Shown here one piece after another: positions 1 through 7,465 of a stretch of 14,160 bases of DNA. Numbering within the stretch: position 1 is the first letter of the stretch; each line of letters starts with the position of its first letter. The position numbers and the translations under genes are program-made. Origin of the DNA: Rubrobacter sp. Its GTDB lineage: Bacteria > Actinomycetota > Rubrobacteria > Rubrobacterales > Rubrobacteraceae. The notes below the pieces were generated by a model. That model worked only from the letters and a program-made list of their open reading frames with translations, did not search any database and was not told the origin of the DNA. Where the stretch lies: positions 1 to 14,160 of the forward strand of contig JACDAR010000066.1 of NCBI GenBank assembly GCA_013695335.1, given 5' to 3'.

Positions 1-1574
1 CGTTGTTCATGGCCTCCTGGAGAATACGGATCAAACCCCCGCCAGCCCGCCGGGAGAGTTCCCTGGGAAACCCTTCTTCTACCTCAAGGTTCACGGCGAA
101 CCGCTTGCGCGACATCCGCCGGGTCAAGCCAACCAGCTCCTGCAAAGAGGTCGCGAAAGACCGGCCCAGCGTGCGCTCCAGACGTAGCTCGAAGATCGCG
201 GACCTCAGCCCCTCGACGGAGCGCCGCAGAGCGTCCGCGACATCCTCAAGCGCGTCCTCCCTGCCTTCCACCCCGTAGATCTGGAGCACCTGTATTTCCT
301 GAAGGGCGTAGACCAGGCTCTGCAGGGCGTCGTCGTGTATGTCCTGGGCTATGCGGGAGCGCTCTGCCTCGCGGGCCTCTCACACCTGACGCCCGATCAG
401 CCTGCGCCTGGTAATGTCCTCCACTACAGCCAAGAAGTACTCGGGATCTCCCGATGGCTTCCTGACGAGGGAGACGGTTAGCTCTATCCACACCACCGAT
501 CCATCCTTGCGAAAGTAGCGCTTCTCCATCGAGTATGTCCCTATCTCTCCGGCTAGCAGCAGCCGGACCTGTTCCAGATCCGCATCGAGGTCATCGGGGT
601 GGGTGATGTCCTGGAAGGTGAGCGAGAGCAACTCCTCCCGGCTATAACCGACGATCTCAAGCATCTTATCGTTGACGTGCAGCCAGCGTCCGTCCAGGGC
701 CACGTGGGCCATGCCGACGGCGGCCTGCTCGAAAGGTGGCCCTGAAGCGCTCCTCGCTCTCCCTGAGCGCCTCCTCCGTTCGTTTCTGATCCGTGATGTC
801 GAACTGGATGCCCTGCCAGTACAGGGGATGGCCGTCCTCGTCTCTCACCAGCACGGCCTGGCCCCGCACCCAAACCACACTGCCGTCCCCGGCGACTACG
901 CGGTATTCCACCTCGAAGGGCTCGCCCGTATCGTCCGTGCGCTCTTCCTCGGACAGCACGCGGTCGCGGTCATCTGGGTGCAGCATCCTGAGCCAGTGTT
1001 CTTCGTCGAGTATCTCCTTCTCCGGCGGGTAGCCGAACATGGTCTCGTACTGCGGGCTCATGTAGGTCACTGCCTTCGGGTTATCCGACTCGATGGGTTC
1101 CTGCACGTAGGTCACGGCCGGTATCTGCTCCACCAACGACCTGTAGCGCGTCTCGGTCTCTTCGAGACGCCTCATGGCCTCCCTGTAAAGGCGTCTCGCC
1201 CTGGCCTCGCGCAACTCCCTTGCGACTGCGGAACTGAGGCGGGTCAGCTTGTCCTTCATCACGTAGTCGCTGGCCCCGGCCTTCATGGTTTCGACCGCGA
1301 TCTCCTCTCCAACAGAACCCGAGACGACCACGAAAGGGGCGTCGAGGCCACGCTCCTTGAACAATTTGAGGGCCTCGGTGGCCTGAAAACGCGGCATGTT
1401 GTAGTCGGAGATGACGAGATCCCACACCCCGCTTTCGAGCGCCCGCCGCAGATCCTCCTCGGTCTCGACGCGCTCGTAGGTGGGCTCGTAACCACCGCGC
1501 CTGAGCTCGCGCACGACGAGCAGCACGTCGTCGGGGGAATCTTCGACTATGAGCACCCTGAGCGGCGTACCCAC
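1..1574 (-). pseudogene. Hybrid sensor kinase REC-PAS-PAS-HisKA_3, broken by a frameshift and an in-frame stop, cut by the window edge
   Basis: Seen: reading starts at GTG 1574 with an AAGGA ribosome site at 1581-1585. Residues 5-120 form a response-regulator receiver with acidic E11/D12, phospho-acceptor D57 (in VISDYNMP) and K107. A first PAS domain spans about 143-265 and a second starts near 272. After ERFRATF the frame is lost: one extra base in the A run 732-734 (minus TTTC for TTC). Reading resumes one frame over as EQAAVGMAHVALDG and completes the second PAS down to 383. A TGA follows at 380-382. The same frame then continues as a HisKA_3 dimerisation domain, ERSRIAQDIHDDALQSL, with the phospho-His codon at 335-337, and reaches the ATPase N box (ILQEAMNN) at the window edge. 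Known: such kinases phosphorylate response regulators. Inference: a decayed gene or sequence error; as read, only receiver plus one PAS domain would be made. It follows the CHASE kinase by 2 bases, so the two are probably cotranscribed. Confidence 0.85.
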
Positions 1575-1576
1575 CG

Positions 1577-3481
1577 TCAGTCCTTCGGCTGGAGCGTGGT
1601 CCCCGGGTGAGGTCCGCCCTCCAGCGTGAAATAGAATGTTGCGCCCTTGCCGACCTCGCCTTCGGCCCAGACCTCTCCGCCGTGGCGCCTTATCACCCGC
1701 GCCACGGTCGCTAGCCCAACCCCTGTCCCCTCGAACTCTTCTGAGCCGTGCAGCCTCTGGAACGCCCCGAACAGCTTGCCTGCGTACGTCGCGTCGAAGC
1801 CAGCCCCGTTGTCGCGCACGTAGTAAACCTGAGCCACCCCCTGCCGGGAAACGCCGAATTCCACCCTGGCATCCGGCTCTTTGGATGTGAACTTCCAGGC
1901 GTTACCTAGCAGGTTTTCGAGGGCAACCCGCAGGAGCTTGGCGTCGCCCCGCGCAACGAGACCCTCGGAGATCTCAAAGCTTCCGTGGCGTTCGGGGTCA
2001 GAGGCTCTGAGACCCTCGGCCACGCTAGCAGCGATCGCGCTAAGGTCCACTGACGCGCGCCGCAAGGGGCCGCGCGTGACCCGCGAGAGTTCCAGCAGAT
2101 CGTCTATGAGATTGCCCATGCGCTGGCTGGCTGCCCGCACGCGCCCGAGGTAATCGCGGCCCTCCTCGTCCAGTTCGTCCCCGTAGTCTTCGAGCAGGAT
2201 CTGGGAGAACCCGTCCATGCTGCGCAGGGGGGCGCGCAGGTCGTGGCTCACGGAGTAGCTGAACGCCTCCAGCTCGCGGTTCGTCGCCTGGAGCTCCCTG
2301 TTCGCGTCCTCGAACTTCCTGCTGGCCCGCTCGGCCAAGATGCGGCTACGGACTAGCACGGAGGTGATCCCGAACAGCAGCAGGCTCACGCCTATACCCG
2401 TCAACAGGACGAAGGTGGCGAGCCTGCCGCCTCCCGCCAGATCCTTGAACTCCTGGAGGCTGGTGAAGAACAGGCTCCACTCGTGTCCAGCTACCTCTAC
2501 CTGGCTGGTATCAGAGAACCTGTCGGCGTTGTCTTCCCTGGCGCGCGTTACCTCGTCATCGTCGTAGAGGAGCTGGCTCGGGGCCAGGGCCTTGTCGTCG
2601 TAGACCTCGAAGTCCACGGTCTGGGTGGGATCCTCGAACGCGCCCCCGAGCAGATCGTCCATCCTGAAGAAACCGAAGACGAATCCTTCGAGGGCGCTAC
2701 GACGCTCGGCGACTGTATCCGTCGGCTCTCCTTTCTGGTAGACAGGGAGATAAACGGCGTATCCGGGCCGAAAAAGCAGGGGCGCGTTCGGGTCAGGGGT
2801 TATCTCGGTGAAAACCTGGATCTTGCCTGTAGCCTGCGGCGCCCCCGTATCGCGTGCCCTGTCCATGGCTGCATGGTGCGCTGGCACCGAGTACCAGTCC
2901 TCGGTGAGCACTTCACTGTTGGCCGGGCCAGAAGGGCCAACCATCATCACAGGGTAGTAGTCGGAGTTCGCGTTTTGCGGGATCAACTGTGGCCTGCCTG
3001 CCTGTTCAGCCCGCCGGGAGTAGGCTTCCCTCTCCCCAGGCTCCACACGTTCGGCGTATCCCAGGGTCTGAAGGCCAACGAAGCGCTTCCCTGGATTCAG
3101 ATCCTCGACGTAGCTCATCCACTCGCCCCGCTCCACGGTCTTGCTCGCATACCAAAAGCTGCGTGCGCCGAATATCGCATCCAGGCCCGCGTTGGTGCGG
3201 CGGTCTATGGCCCCCTGAACCGCCCTGACCGTCTCATCGAAACGGACGCGTTCCCTGGCCTGCACGCTCTCCCGCACGTATTGCCAGGCCAGCACGGTCA
3301 GGAGAAGCGAGACCACGAGAACCGCGGCCGGCACCGCCGCGCGGCGGAGATAGGATCGCGGCAACCGCCATCCGGAGCCAGCGCGGTCGTCATCTTCAGG
3401 AGGGTCATCGATCTCACGCTGATCCCTCCCCCGCTCTCCCTGCCGGGCGGATGCTTCGCGCTGGTTTTCGTCCGAGATCAT
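1577..3481 (-). CDS. CHASE-domain transmembrane sensor histidine kinase
   Basis: 634 residues, ATG start at 3481 preceded by AGGGG about 4 bases upstream. Order of parts: a charged cytoplasmic N-terminus (1-45), membrane segment 1 (about 49-66), an extracytoplasmic CHASE-type sensor (about 75-300, with the family-like FVGLQTLGYAERV and GYAVYLPVY stretches), membrane segment 2 (about 354-376), a short coiled linker (380-405), HisKA with phospho-acceptor H413 in SVSHDLRAPLR, and a HATPase_c domain with N box NLLGNAWKF (523-531), G1 DNGAGF (557-562) and G2 GTGVGLA (585-591). All catalytic motifs are present, so the kinase should be active. CHASE domains bind small extracellular ligands; the ligand here is unknown. 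The gene overlaps nothing upstream and sits 2 bases before the next gene, which begins with a receiver domain and is a plausible phosphotransfer partner. A perfect inverted repeat lies 26-63 bases upstream of the start. Confidence 0.93.
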   Translation of the reverse strand: MISDENQREASARQGERGRDQREIDDPPEDDDRAGSGWRLPRSYLRRAAVPAAVLVVSLLLTVLAWQYVRESVQARERVRFDETVRAVQGAIDRRTNAGLDAIFGARSFWYASKTVERGEWMSYVEDLNPGKRFVGLQTLGYAERVEPGEREAYSRRAEQAGRPQLIPQNANSDYYPVMMVGPSGPANSEVLTEDWYSVPAHHAAMDRARDTGAPQATGKIQVFTEITPDPNAPLLFRPGYAVYLPVYQKGEPTDTVAERRSALEGFVFGFFRMDDLLGGAFEDPTQTVDFEVYDDKALAPSQLLYDDDEVTRAREDNADRFSDTSQVEVAGHEWSLFFTSLQEFKDLAGGGRLATFVLLTGIGVSLLLFGITSVLVRSRILAERASRKFEDANRELQATNRELEAFSYSVSHDLRAPLRSMDGFSQILLEDYGDELDEEGRDYLGRVRAASQRMGNLIDDLLELSRVTRGPLRRASVDLSAIAASVAEGLRASDPERHGSFEISEGLVARGDAKLLRVALENLLGNAWKFTSKEPDARVEFGVSRQGVAQVYYVRDNGAGFDATYAGKLFGAFQRLHGSEEFEGTGVGLATVARVIRRHGGEVWAEGEVGKGATFYFTLEGGPHPGTTLQPKD

Positions 3482-3506
3482 GCCACCCCTAGTCCCGCTC
3501 TGGCGA

Positions 3507-3544
3507 GTCCATTATTCGGAATGAGTTCCATCCGAATAATGGAC
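3507..3544. repeat. Perfect 14-bp inverted repeat, possible operator
   Basis: Left arm GTCCATTATTCGGA at 3507-3520 and right arm TCCGAATAATGGAC at 3531-3544 are exact reverse complements separated by a 10-base spacer (3521-3530). The arms are AT-rich within a GC-rich divergent intergenic region. The repeat lies 26-63 bases upstream of the CHASE kinase start and about 190 bases upstream of the J-domain gene. No T-run follows on either strand, and no gene ends here, so a terminator is unlikely. A binding site for a dimeric regulator, or a hairpin in the kinase leader, fits better. The function is inferred; the symmetry is directly visible. Confidence 0.7.
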
Positions 3545-3732
3545 GAGACCGCGCAGGATACCCGTCCGCGCGCCCCGGTACGTTTGGCCCAGGATCCACA
3601 GCCGGTACGCCCCCCGGATTCATCCGCCCCATACGTAATGTTTCCCACGATCCAGTTTCCATGTTACTCGCCGGGCAACCCGTCTACAAGGTTCGCCCTC
3701 CGCCCCGTATTTTGGGCTAAGAGTGCCAGGTT
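3545..3732. other. Rest of the divergent intergenic region
   Basis: No coding signal is visible. An 8-base direct repeat CCGGTACG occurs at 3575-3582 and 3602-3609, 27 bases apart. A TATTTT at 3708-3713 fits the loose actinobacterial -10 pattern for the plus-strand gene, but I see no good -35 partner. Promoters for both divergent genes must lie in this stretch or in the inverted repeat next to it. Confidence 0.35.
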
Positions 3733-4764
3733 ATGGGCAGTATGTTAAATGAGATGAACAAAAAGACCCTGGAGAAGATAGGCGCTCATCCCAAAGGCGC
3801 GGGCGCCGCAACCTTGCTGGCGGCGGGCGCGCTCCTTGCGGCCATCGCCACGTTCATGCTCTTCTCCACGGCGATTGCGCTGGCGATCCTGGTAGTTGGA
3901 GCCGCCTCAGCCCTGCTGATGTACGCGAGGCACGGGAGGCGACGGGCTGTCCCCGTCCGCTACGACTTGCAGGGGGACGAGGCCACACACTTCGTGGACG
4001 TGAGGCGGGCCTGCGAGGCGCTCGCCGAGTCCGAGAAGGTGTGGCGCGTCGAGGATGGGCCAGAGACGCTGCGGGCGCCTGTCAGGCAGGTTGGGGTGGC
4101 GGTGCAGGACCCACCTGGCATCCGTACCAACGTCGATGTGTGGAGGCTGGATCTGGGGGATTCCCAACTGTACTTCATGCCCGACACGCTGCTTCTCAAT
4201 CAGGATGAACGCTACAGGGCAATCTCCTACGCCTCCTTCGACGTGGCTTTCGGCCCGGAATACAGGGTGGAAGAAGGAGGGGCGCCCTCCGACGCGGATG
4301 TCGTGGGGCACACGTGGCAGCACGTCAGGGAGGATGGGAGGCCGGATCTCCGTTTTTCGCGTAATCCCCGCCTTGACCAGGTTATGTACGGTTTGCTCGA
4401 GATCTCGGGTTCTGGCTTCGAGGTGCGGCTGAGGGTCTCCAACCGCAACGCAGCCATGAGGTTTGCCAGGGCGCTCGGCAAGGAGAGAAACGTCTCCCAG
4501 GATGAGGGCAGGATCGGTAACCGCAACGGAGAGAGAATCTCGCGCACGGCCGAGGAGGAGACGCGGGTCGAGCTGGCCTACGGTATCCTCGGCCTGCGGG
4601 CAGGTTCGCCGCAGGATCAAGTCACCACCGCATACAGGAAGCTGGCGAAGATCCACCACCCGGACCTTTTGCACGACCTCGAACCAGAGGCCCGCGAGCT
4701 TGCGGAATCCAGGATGCGCGTCATCAACGACGCCTATTCGAGCCTGAAACGGCAGGCCAGATAG
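3733..4764 (+). CDS. Membrane-anchored protein with C-terminal J domain
   Basis: 343 residues. A short N-terminus is followed by a strongly hydrophobic stretch (about 24-64), long enough for two closely spaced membrane helices, then a basic YARHGRRR stop-transfer segment. The middle (about 75-255) contains LYFMPDTLLL and a later RPDLRFSRNPRLDQVMYG stretch; from memory these resemble a domain found in other bacterial hypothetical proteins, some with J domains. The last 63 residues (281-343) are a J domain: AYGILGL, AYRKLAKIHHPDLL with HPD at 309-311, and a C-terminal helix. Known: J domains stimulate the ATPase of DnaK-type Hsp70. There is no Gly/Phe or zinc region, so this is a class III J protein, not DnaJ. 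Inference: it recruits DnaK to the inner face of the membrane. The start is uncertain: ATG 3733, 3742 or 3754 are all in frame; a weak AAGAG lies 9 bases before 3733. Confidence 0.82.
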   Translation: MGSMLNEMNKKTLEKIGAHPKGAGAATLLAAGALLAAIATFMLFSTAIALAILVVGAASALLMYARHGRRRAVPVRYDLQGDEATHFVDVRRACEALAESEKVWRVEDGPETLRAPVRQVGVAVQDPPGIRTNVDVWRLDLGDSQLYFMPDTLLLNQDERYRAISYASFDVAFGPEYRVEEGGAPSDADVVGHTWQHVREDGRPDLRFSRNPRLDQVMYGLLEISGSGFEVRLRVSNRNAAMRFARALGKERNVSQDEGRIGNRNGERISRTAEEETRVELAYGILGLRAGSPQDQVTTAYRKLAKIHHPDLLHDLEPEARELAESRMRVINDAYSSLKRQAR

Positions 4765-4797
4765 CATCTCGGCAGCCTGCATGGCCTGGCCCCCGAT

Positions 4798-4825
4798 TTG
4801 CGCCTAGGGAGAATACCTTTACAAT
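4798..4825 (+). promoter_or_regulatory. Candidate promoter for a leaderless glgP transcript
   Basis: TTGCGC at 4798-4803 and TACAAT at 4820-4825 are separated by 16 bases and match the -35 and TANNNT -10 patterns of housekeeping sigma factors. Seven or eight bases after the -10 box is the in-frame GTG at 4834, so transcription and translation could begin at the same base. No Shine-Dalgarno sequence lies close enough to either possible start. Leaderless messages are common in actinobacteria. The boxes are seen; promoter activity is inferred. Confidence 0.5.
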
Positions 4826-4833
4826 CCACCCTC

Positions 4834-6969
4834 GTGGACTACGTAAAGAGGGACATCGACGCGTGGAATGATCTTCCGGCCCGCCTGAACAGGCTGCCTG
4901 AGCTGGCGTACAACCTGTTCTGGACCTGGCGTCCAGATATGCAAGGACTATTTGCCAGGCTTGATCCGGATCTCTGGGAGACCACGGAACACAACCCCGT
5001 CCGGCTCCTGAAAGAGACGGCCAACCTCCCGGACGCCGCCGAGGACGCTGGCTTCGTGGACGCCTACCATCGGGCGCTGCGCGACCTGGACTCCTACCTC
5101 GACCGGCGGGGCGCCTGGATGGGCCACGTCTATCCCCGTTTTGGGGGTCAGGTCGCTTATCTCTCGGCGGAGTTCGGGCTGCACGAGTCGTTGCCGATCT
5201 ACTCAGGCGGCCTCGGGGTGCTAGCCGGCGACCACGTGAAGAGCGCATCCGACCTCGGGGTTCCGCTTGTCGGAGTCGGCATTCTCTACGCCCAGGGCTA
5301 CTTTCGCCAGCGCCTGGACGCAGAAGGCCGCCAGCAGGAAGTCTACGAGCCATTCGAACCGGAGATGCGTCCCATCCTCCCGGCCCGCGACCCGGACGGG
5401 CGGGAGATCCTGGTTTCCCTCAGCATGCCAGGCCGCGAACTCTACCTGAAGGTCTGGAAGGCAAGCGTGGGCCACGTCTCGGTCCTCCTCCTCGACGCCG
5501 ACATCCCAGAGAACTCCCCGGAGGACCGCAACCTCACAGCCAGGCTGTACGGCGGCGACTCCCGCACGCGCATTTCGCAGGAGTTGATCCTGGGCGTCGG
5601 CGGAGTACGCGCCCTGCGGGCTGCTGGCCTGCGTCCAGCCGTCTTCCACATGAACGAGGGCCACGCGGCATTCTGCGTCCTTGAGAGGATGCGCGAACGC
5701 GTGGTTGGCGGCGCCTCATTCGAAGAGGCCCGCGAGGATGTAGCCGGAACCACCGTCTTCACAACCCACACCCCTGTTCCCGCGGGCCACGACGCGTTCT
5801 CCCCCAACCTGTTCCGAGAGTTCGCCGGATCATGGCCCGACTCCCTGAACACGGACGAAGCCAGCGTGTGGCACCTGGGTCACAAGGAAGAGGAATGGGG
5901 CTCCACCTTCAACATGACGGTGCTTGCGATGAACGTCTCGGCAGCCCGCAACGCGGTCTCGGAGCTGCACCGCGACGTGTCAGCGGAGATGTGGAGCTAT
6001 CTGCTCGACGGCAGGGACGATGGCCGGGTCGGACGCTCCATAACCCACGTCACCAACGGCGTCCACACCTGGAGCTGGCTCTCCCCGCAGATGGGAGACC
6101 TCTTCGACCTGCATTCAGGGGGCAGAGCCTGGCGCGAGATGGTGCAGGAAGAATCGGCGTGGTCGTTCGTCGAGGAGATACCGCCAGCGGAACTGTGGAA
6201 GACGCACGCGGCGGTGAAACGCGGGATGGCCGAGTTCGTTAACGGTCGCCTCACACTGCAACGCGAACGCGCCGGTAGCGTCGTGCCGCCGCAGGAGATA
6301 GACCCCGACGCGCTCACCATAGGCTTCGCCCGGCGCTTCGCCACATACAAACGTGCGACGCTCCTGCTCTCCGACCCCGAACGGTTGCGCCGCATCTGCA
6401 AGGACAACGAACGCCGGGTGCAGTTCGTATTCGCGGGCAAGGCGCATCCGGCAGACAGCCCGGCCAAGGAATTCATCAGGGCGCTATACAGGGCCGCCAA
6501 AGACGAGGACCTCGCAGGGCACATCGTGATCCTGGAAGACTACGACATGAACGTCACCCGCCACCTCGCCCAGGGCGTGGACGTGTGGCTCAACAACCCG
6601 CGCCGCCCACTGGAAGCAAGCGGCACATCAGGCCAGAAAGCCTCCCTGAACGGCGCCCCGAACTTCAGCGTCCTCGACGGCTGGTGGCCCGAAGCGTACA
6701 ACGGCCGCAACGGCTGGGCCATCGGGCAGCCCCTGGAATATGCCTCCCAGGAAGAGCAGGACGCCGAGGACGCCGAATCGCTGTACGCGACGTTGGAACG
6801 GGAGATCGTACCCCTCTTCTACGAACGGAATCCCGCGGGAACGCCGGAGGGCTGGGTCGACGTAATGAAAGAGGCCATAAGTACCGTCGCGCCCCGCTTC
6901 TCCACCCAGCGCATGGTCCGCGACTACGTCCACAAGCTGTACGTTCCCCGGACGATCCGCGCCGAGTAG
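4834..6969 (+). CDS. glgP: Alpha-glucan (glycogen/maltodextrin) phosphorylase, GT35 family
   Basis: Known reaction: phosphorolysis of alpha-1,4-glucan ends to glucose-1-phosphate with a pyridoxal phosphate cofactor, in the cytoplasm. Seen: an N-terminal NRLPELAYNLFWTWRPDM segment typical of the actinobacterial/archaeal/Thermotoga branch of alpha-glucan phosphorylases, then YLSAEFGLHESLPIYSGGLG (substrate and phosphate site region), FHMNEGHAAF, THVTNGVHTWSW, RRFATYKRATLL, and the cofactor site EASGTSGQKASLNGAPNF, whose Lys is residue 602 counted from GTG 4834. The frame is uninterrupted and ends at TAG 6967-6969. Length from GTG is 711 residues; the frame is also open from TTG 4798 (723 residues). 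I prefer GTG 4834 because a -10 box sits 8 bases upstream and the TTG would lie inside the promoter. The protein is shorter than mycobacterial GlgP (about 850) but similar to the Thermotoga type (about 720). Confidence 0.93.
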   Translation: MDYVKRDIDAWNDLPARLNRLPELAYNLFWTWRPDMQGLFARLDPDLWETTEHNPVRLLKETANLPDAAEDAGFVDAYHRALRDLDSYLDRRGAWMGHVYPRFGGQVAYLSAEFGLHESLPIYSGGLGVLAGDHVKSASDLGVPLVGVGILYAQGYFRQRLDAEGRQQEVYEPFEPEMRPILPARDPDGREILVSLSMPGRELYLKVWKASVGHVSVLLLDADIPENSPEDRNLTARLYGGDSRTRISQELILGVGGVRALRAAGLRPAVFHMNEGHAAFCVLERMRERVVGGASFEEAREDVAGTTVFTTHTPVPAGHDAFSPNLFREFAGSWPDSLNTDEASVWHLGHKEEEWGSTFNMTVLAMNVSAARNAVSELHRDVSAEMWSYLLDGRDDGRVGRSITHVTNGVHTWSWLSPQMGDLFDLHSGGRAWREMVQEESAWSFVEEIPPAELWKTHAAVKRGMAEFVNGRLTLQRERAGSVVPPQEIDPDALTIGFARRFATYKRATLLLSDPERLRRICKDNERRVQFVFAGKAHPADSPAKEFIRALYRAAKDEDLAGHIVILEDYDMNVTRHLAQGVDVWLNNPRRPLEASGTSGQKASLNGAPNFSVLDGWWPEAYNGRNGWAIGQPLEYASQEEQDAEDAESLYATLEREIVPLFYERNPAGTPEGWVDVMKEAISTVAPRFSTQRMVRDYVHKLYVPRTIRAE

Positions 6970-6979
6970 ACTTCCTGTC

Positions 6980-7465
6980 GTGGTAGGTTCAAGGGAGGGC
7001 GACGAATGGTTCAGGTCCATGTGGCGCGATCTTGGTTTCCACTGCGACTTCTGCGAGGAGCCCGGCCGCTGGCGGTTCATCGGCTCCCGTGGGGGGCTTC
7101 TCAAGTTCCGGGATCTGCTCGACGAATACATCAGTGACCCCTCGAACTCCGAATTATCCGAAGACCCCTACGGTCCCCACGACCACTTCGGGCCGTACAT
7201 GCACCTTACGATCAGGACCCTCACGCCGAAGACCACGAACCTCGGCCCGAAGATACTGGATTGCGAGATATGGGGCAGAACCCACGACATCGAGAAGCTG
7301 GCCCGGCTGGTCGAGGAGAAAGTCGGCGAAAGCAGCGTTGGCGATACGTTCACCATAGACACGGAATACTCCGAGCACAACGAAGCGATTCTGGACTTCG
7401 AGGTGCGCGCGGAAGGCTTCGATCCGGCGAGCGCGGACCCATACCTGCCGCGAGAAGATCCCTAA
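6980..7465 (+). CDS. Conserved-looking hypothetical protein
   Basis: I do not recognise a named family. 161 residues if started at GTG 6980, 148 if at ATG 7019. It is acidic, with no signal peptide or membrane segment. Visible features: HCDFC (a CxxC at 22-25) in an early hydrophobic-aromatic stretch, a KFRDLLDEYISDP helix, a GPHDHFGPYMH segment rich in His (66-75), and an acidic C-terminus GFDPASADPYLP. It starts 11 bases after the phosphorylase stop, so cotranscription is possible. Odd point: the best ribosome site, AAGGGAGG at 6991-6998, is followed 7 bases later by an ATG (7006) in another frame that closes after about 42 codons; the in-frame ATG 7019 has only a weak AGG. The start is therefore unsettled. 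The stop TAA (7463-7465) overlaps the stop of the convergent GNAT gene. Confidence 0.68.
   Translation: MVGSREGDEWFRSMWRDLGFHCDFCEEPGRWRFIGSRGGLLKFRDLLDEYISDPSNSELSEDPYGPHDHFGPYMHLTIRTLTPKTTNLGPKILDCEIWGRTHDIEKLARLVEEKVGESSVGDTFTIDTEYSEHNEAILDFEVRAEGFDPASADPYLPREDP

Noticed and set aside
672..1610. Open plus-strand frame of 312 codons opposite the hybrid kinase gene
   Set aside because: It is antisense to clear receiver and PAS domains.
2483..3748. Open plus-strand frame of 421 codons opposite the CHASE kinase and through the intergenic region
   Set aside because: The minus strand carries a fully recognisable kinase; the plus frame has no family resemblance and is a by-product of high-GC codon use.
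3907..4782. Open minus-strand frame of 291 codons opposite the J-domain gene
   Set aside because: No resemblance to any family; the plus strand has a J domain with HPD.
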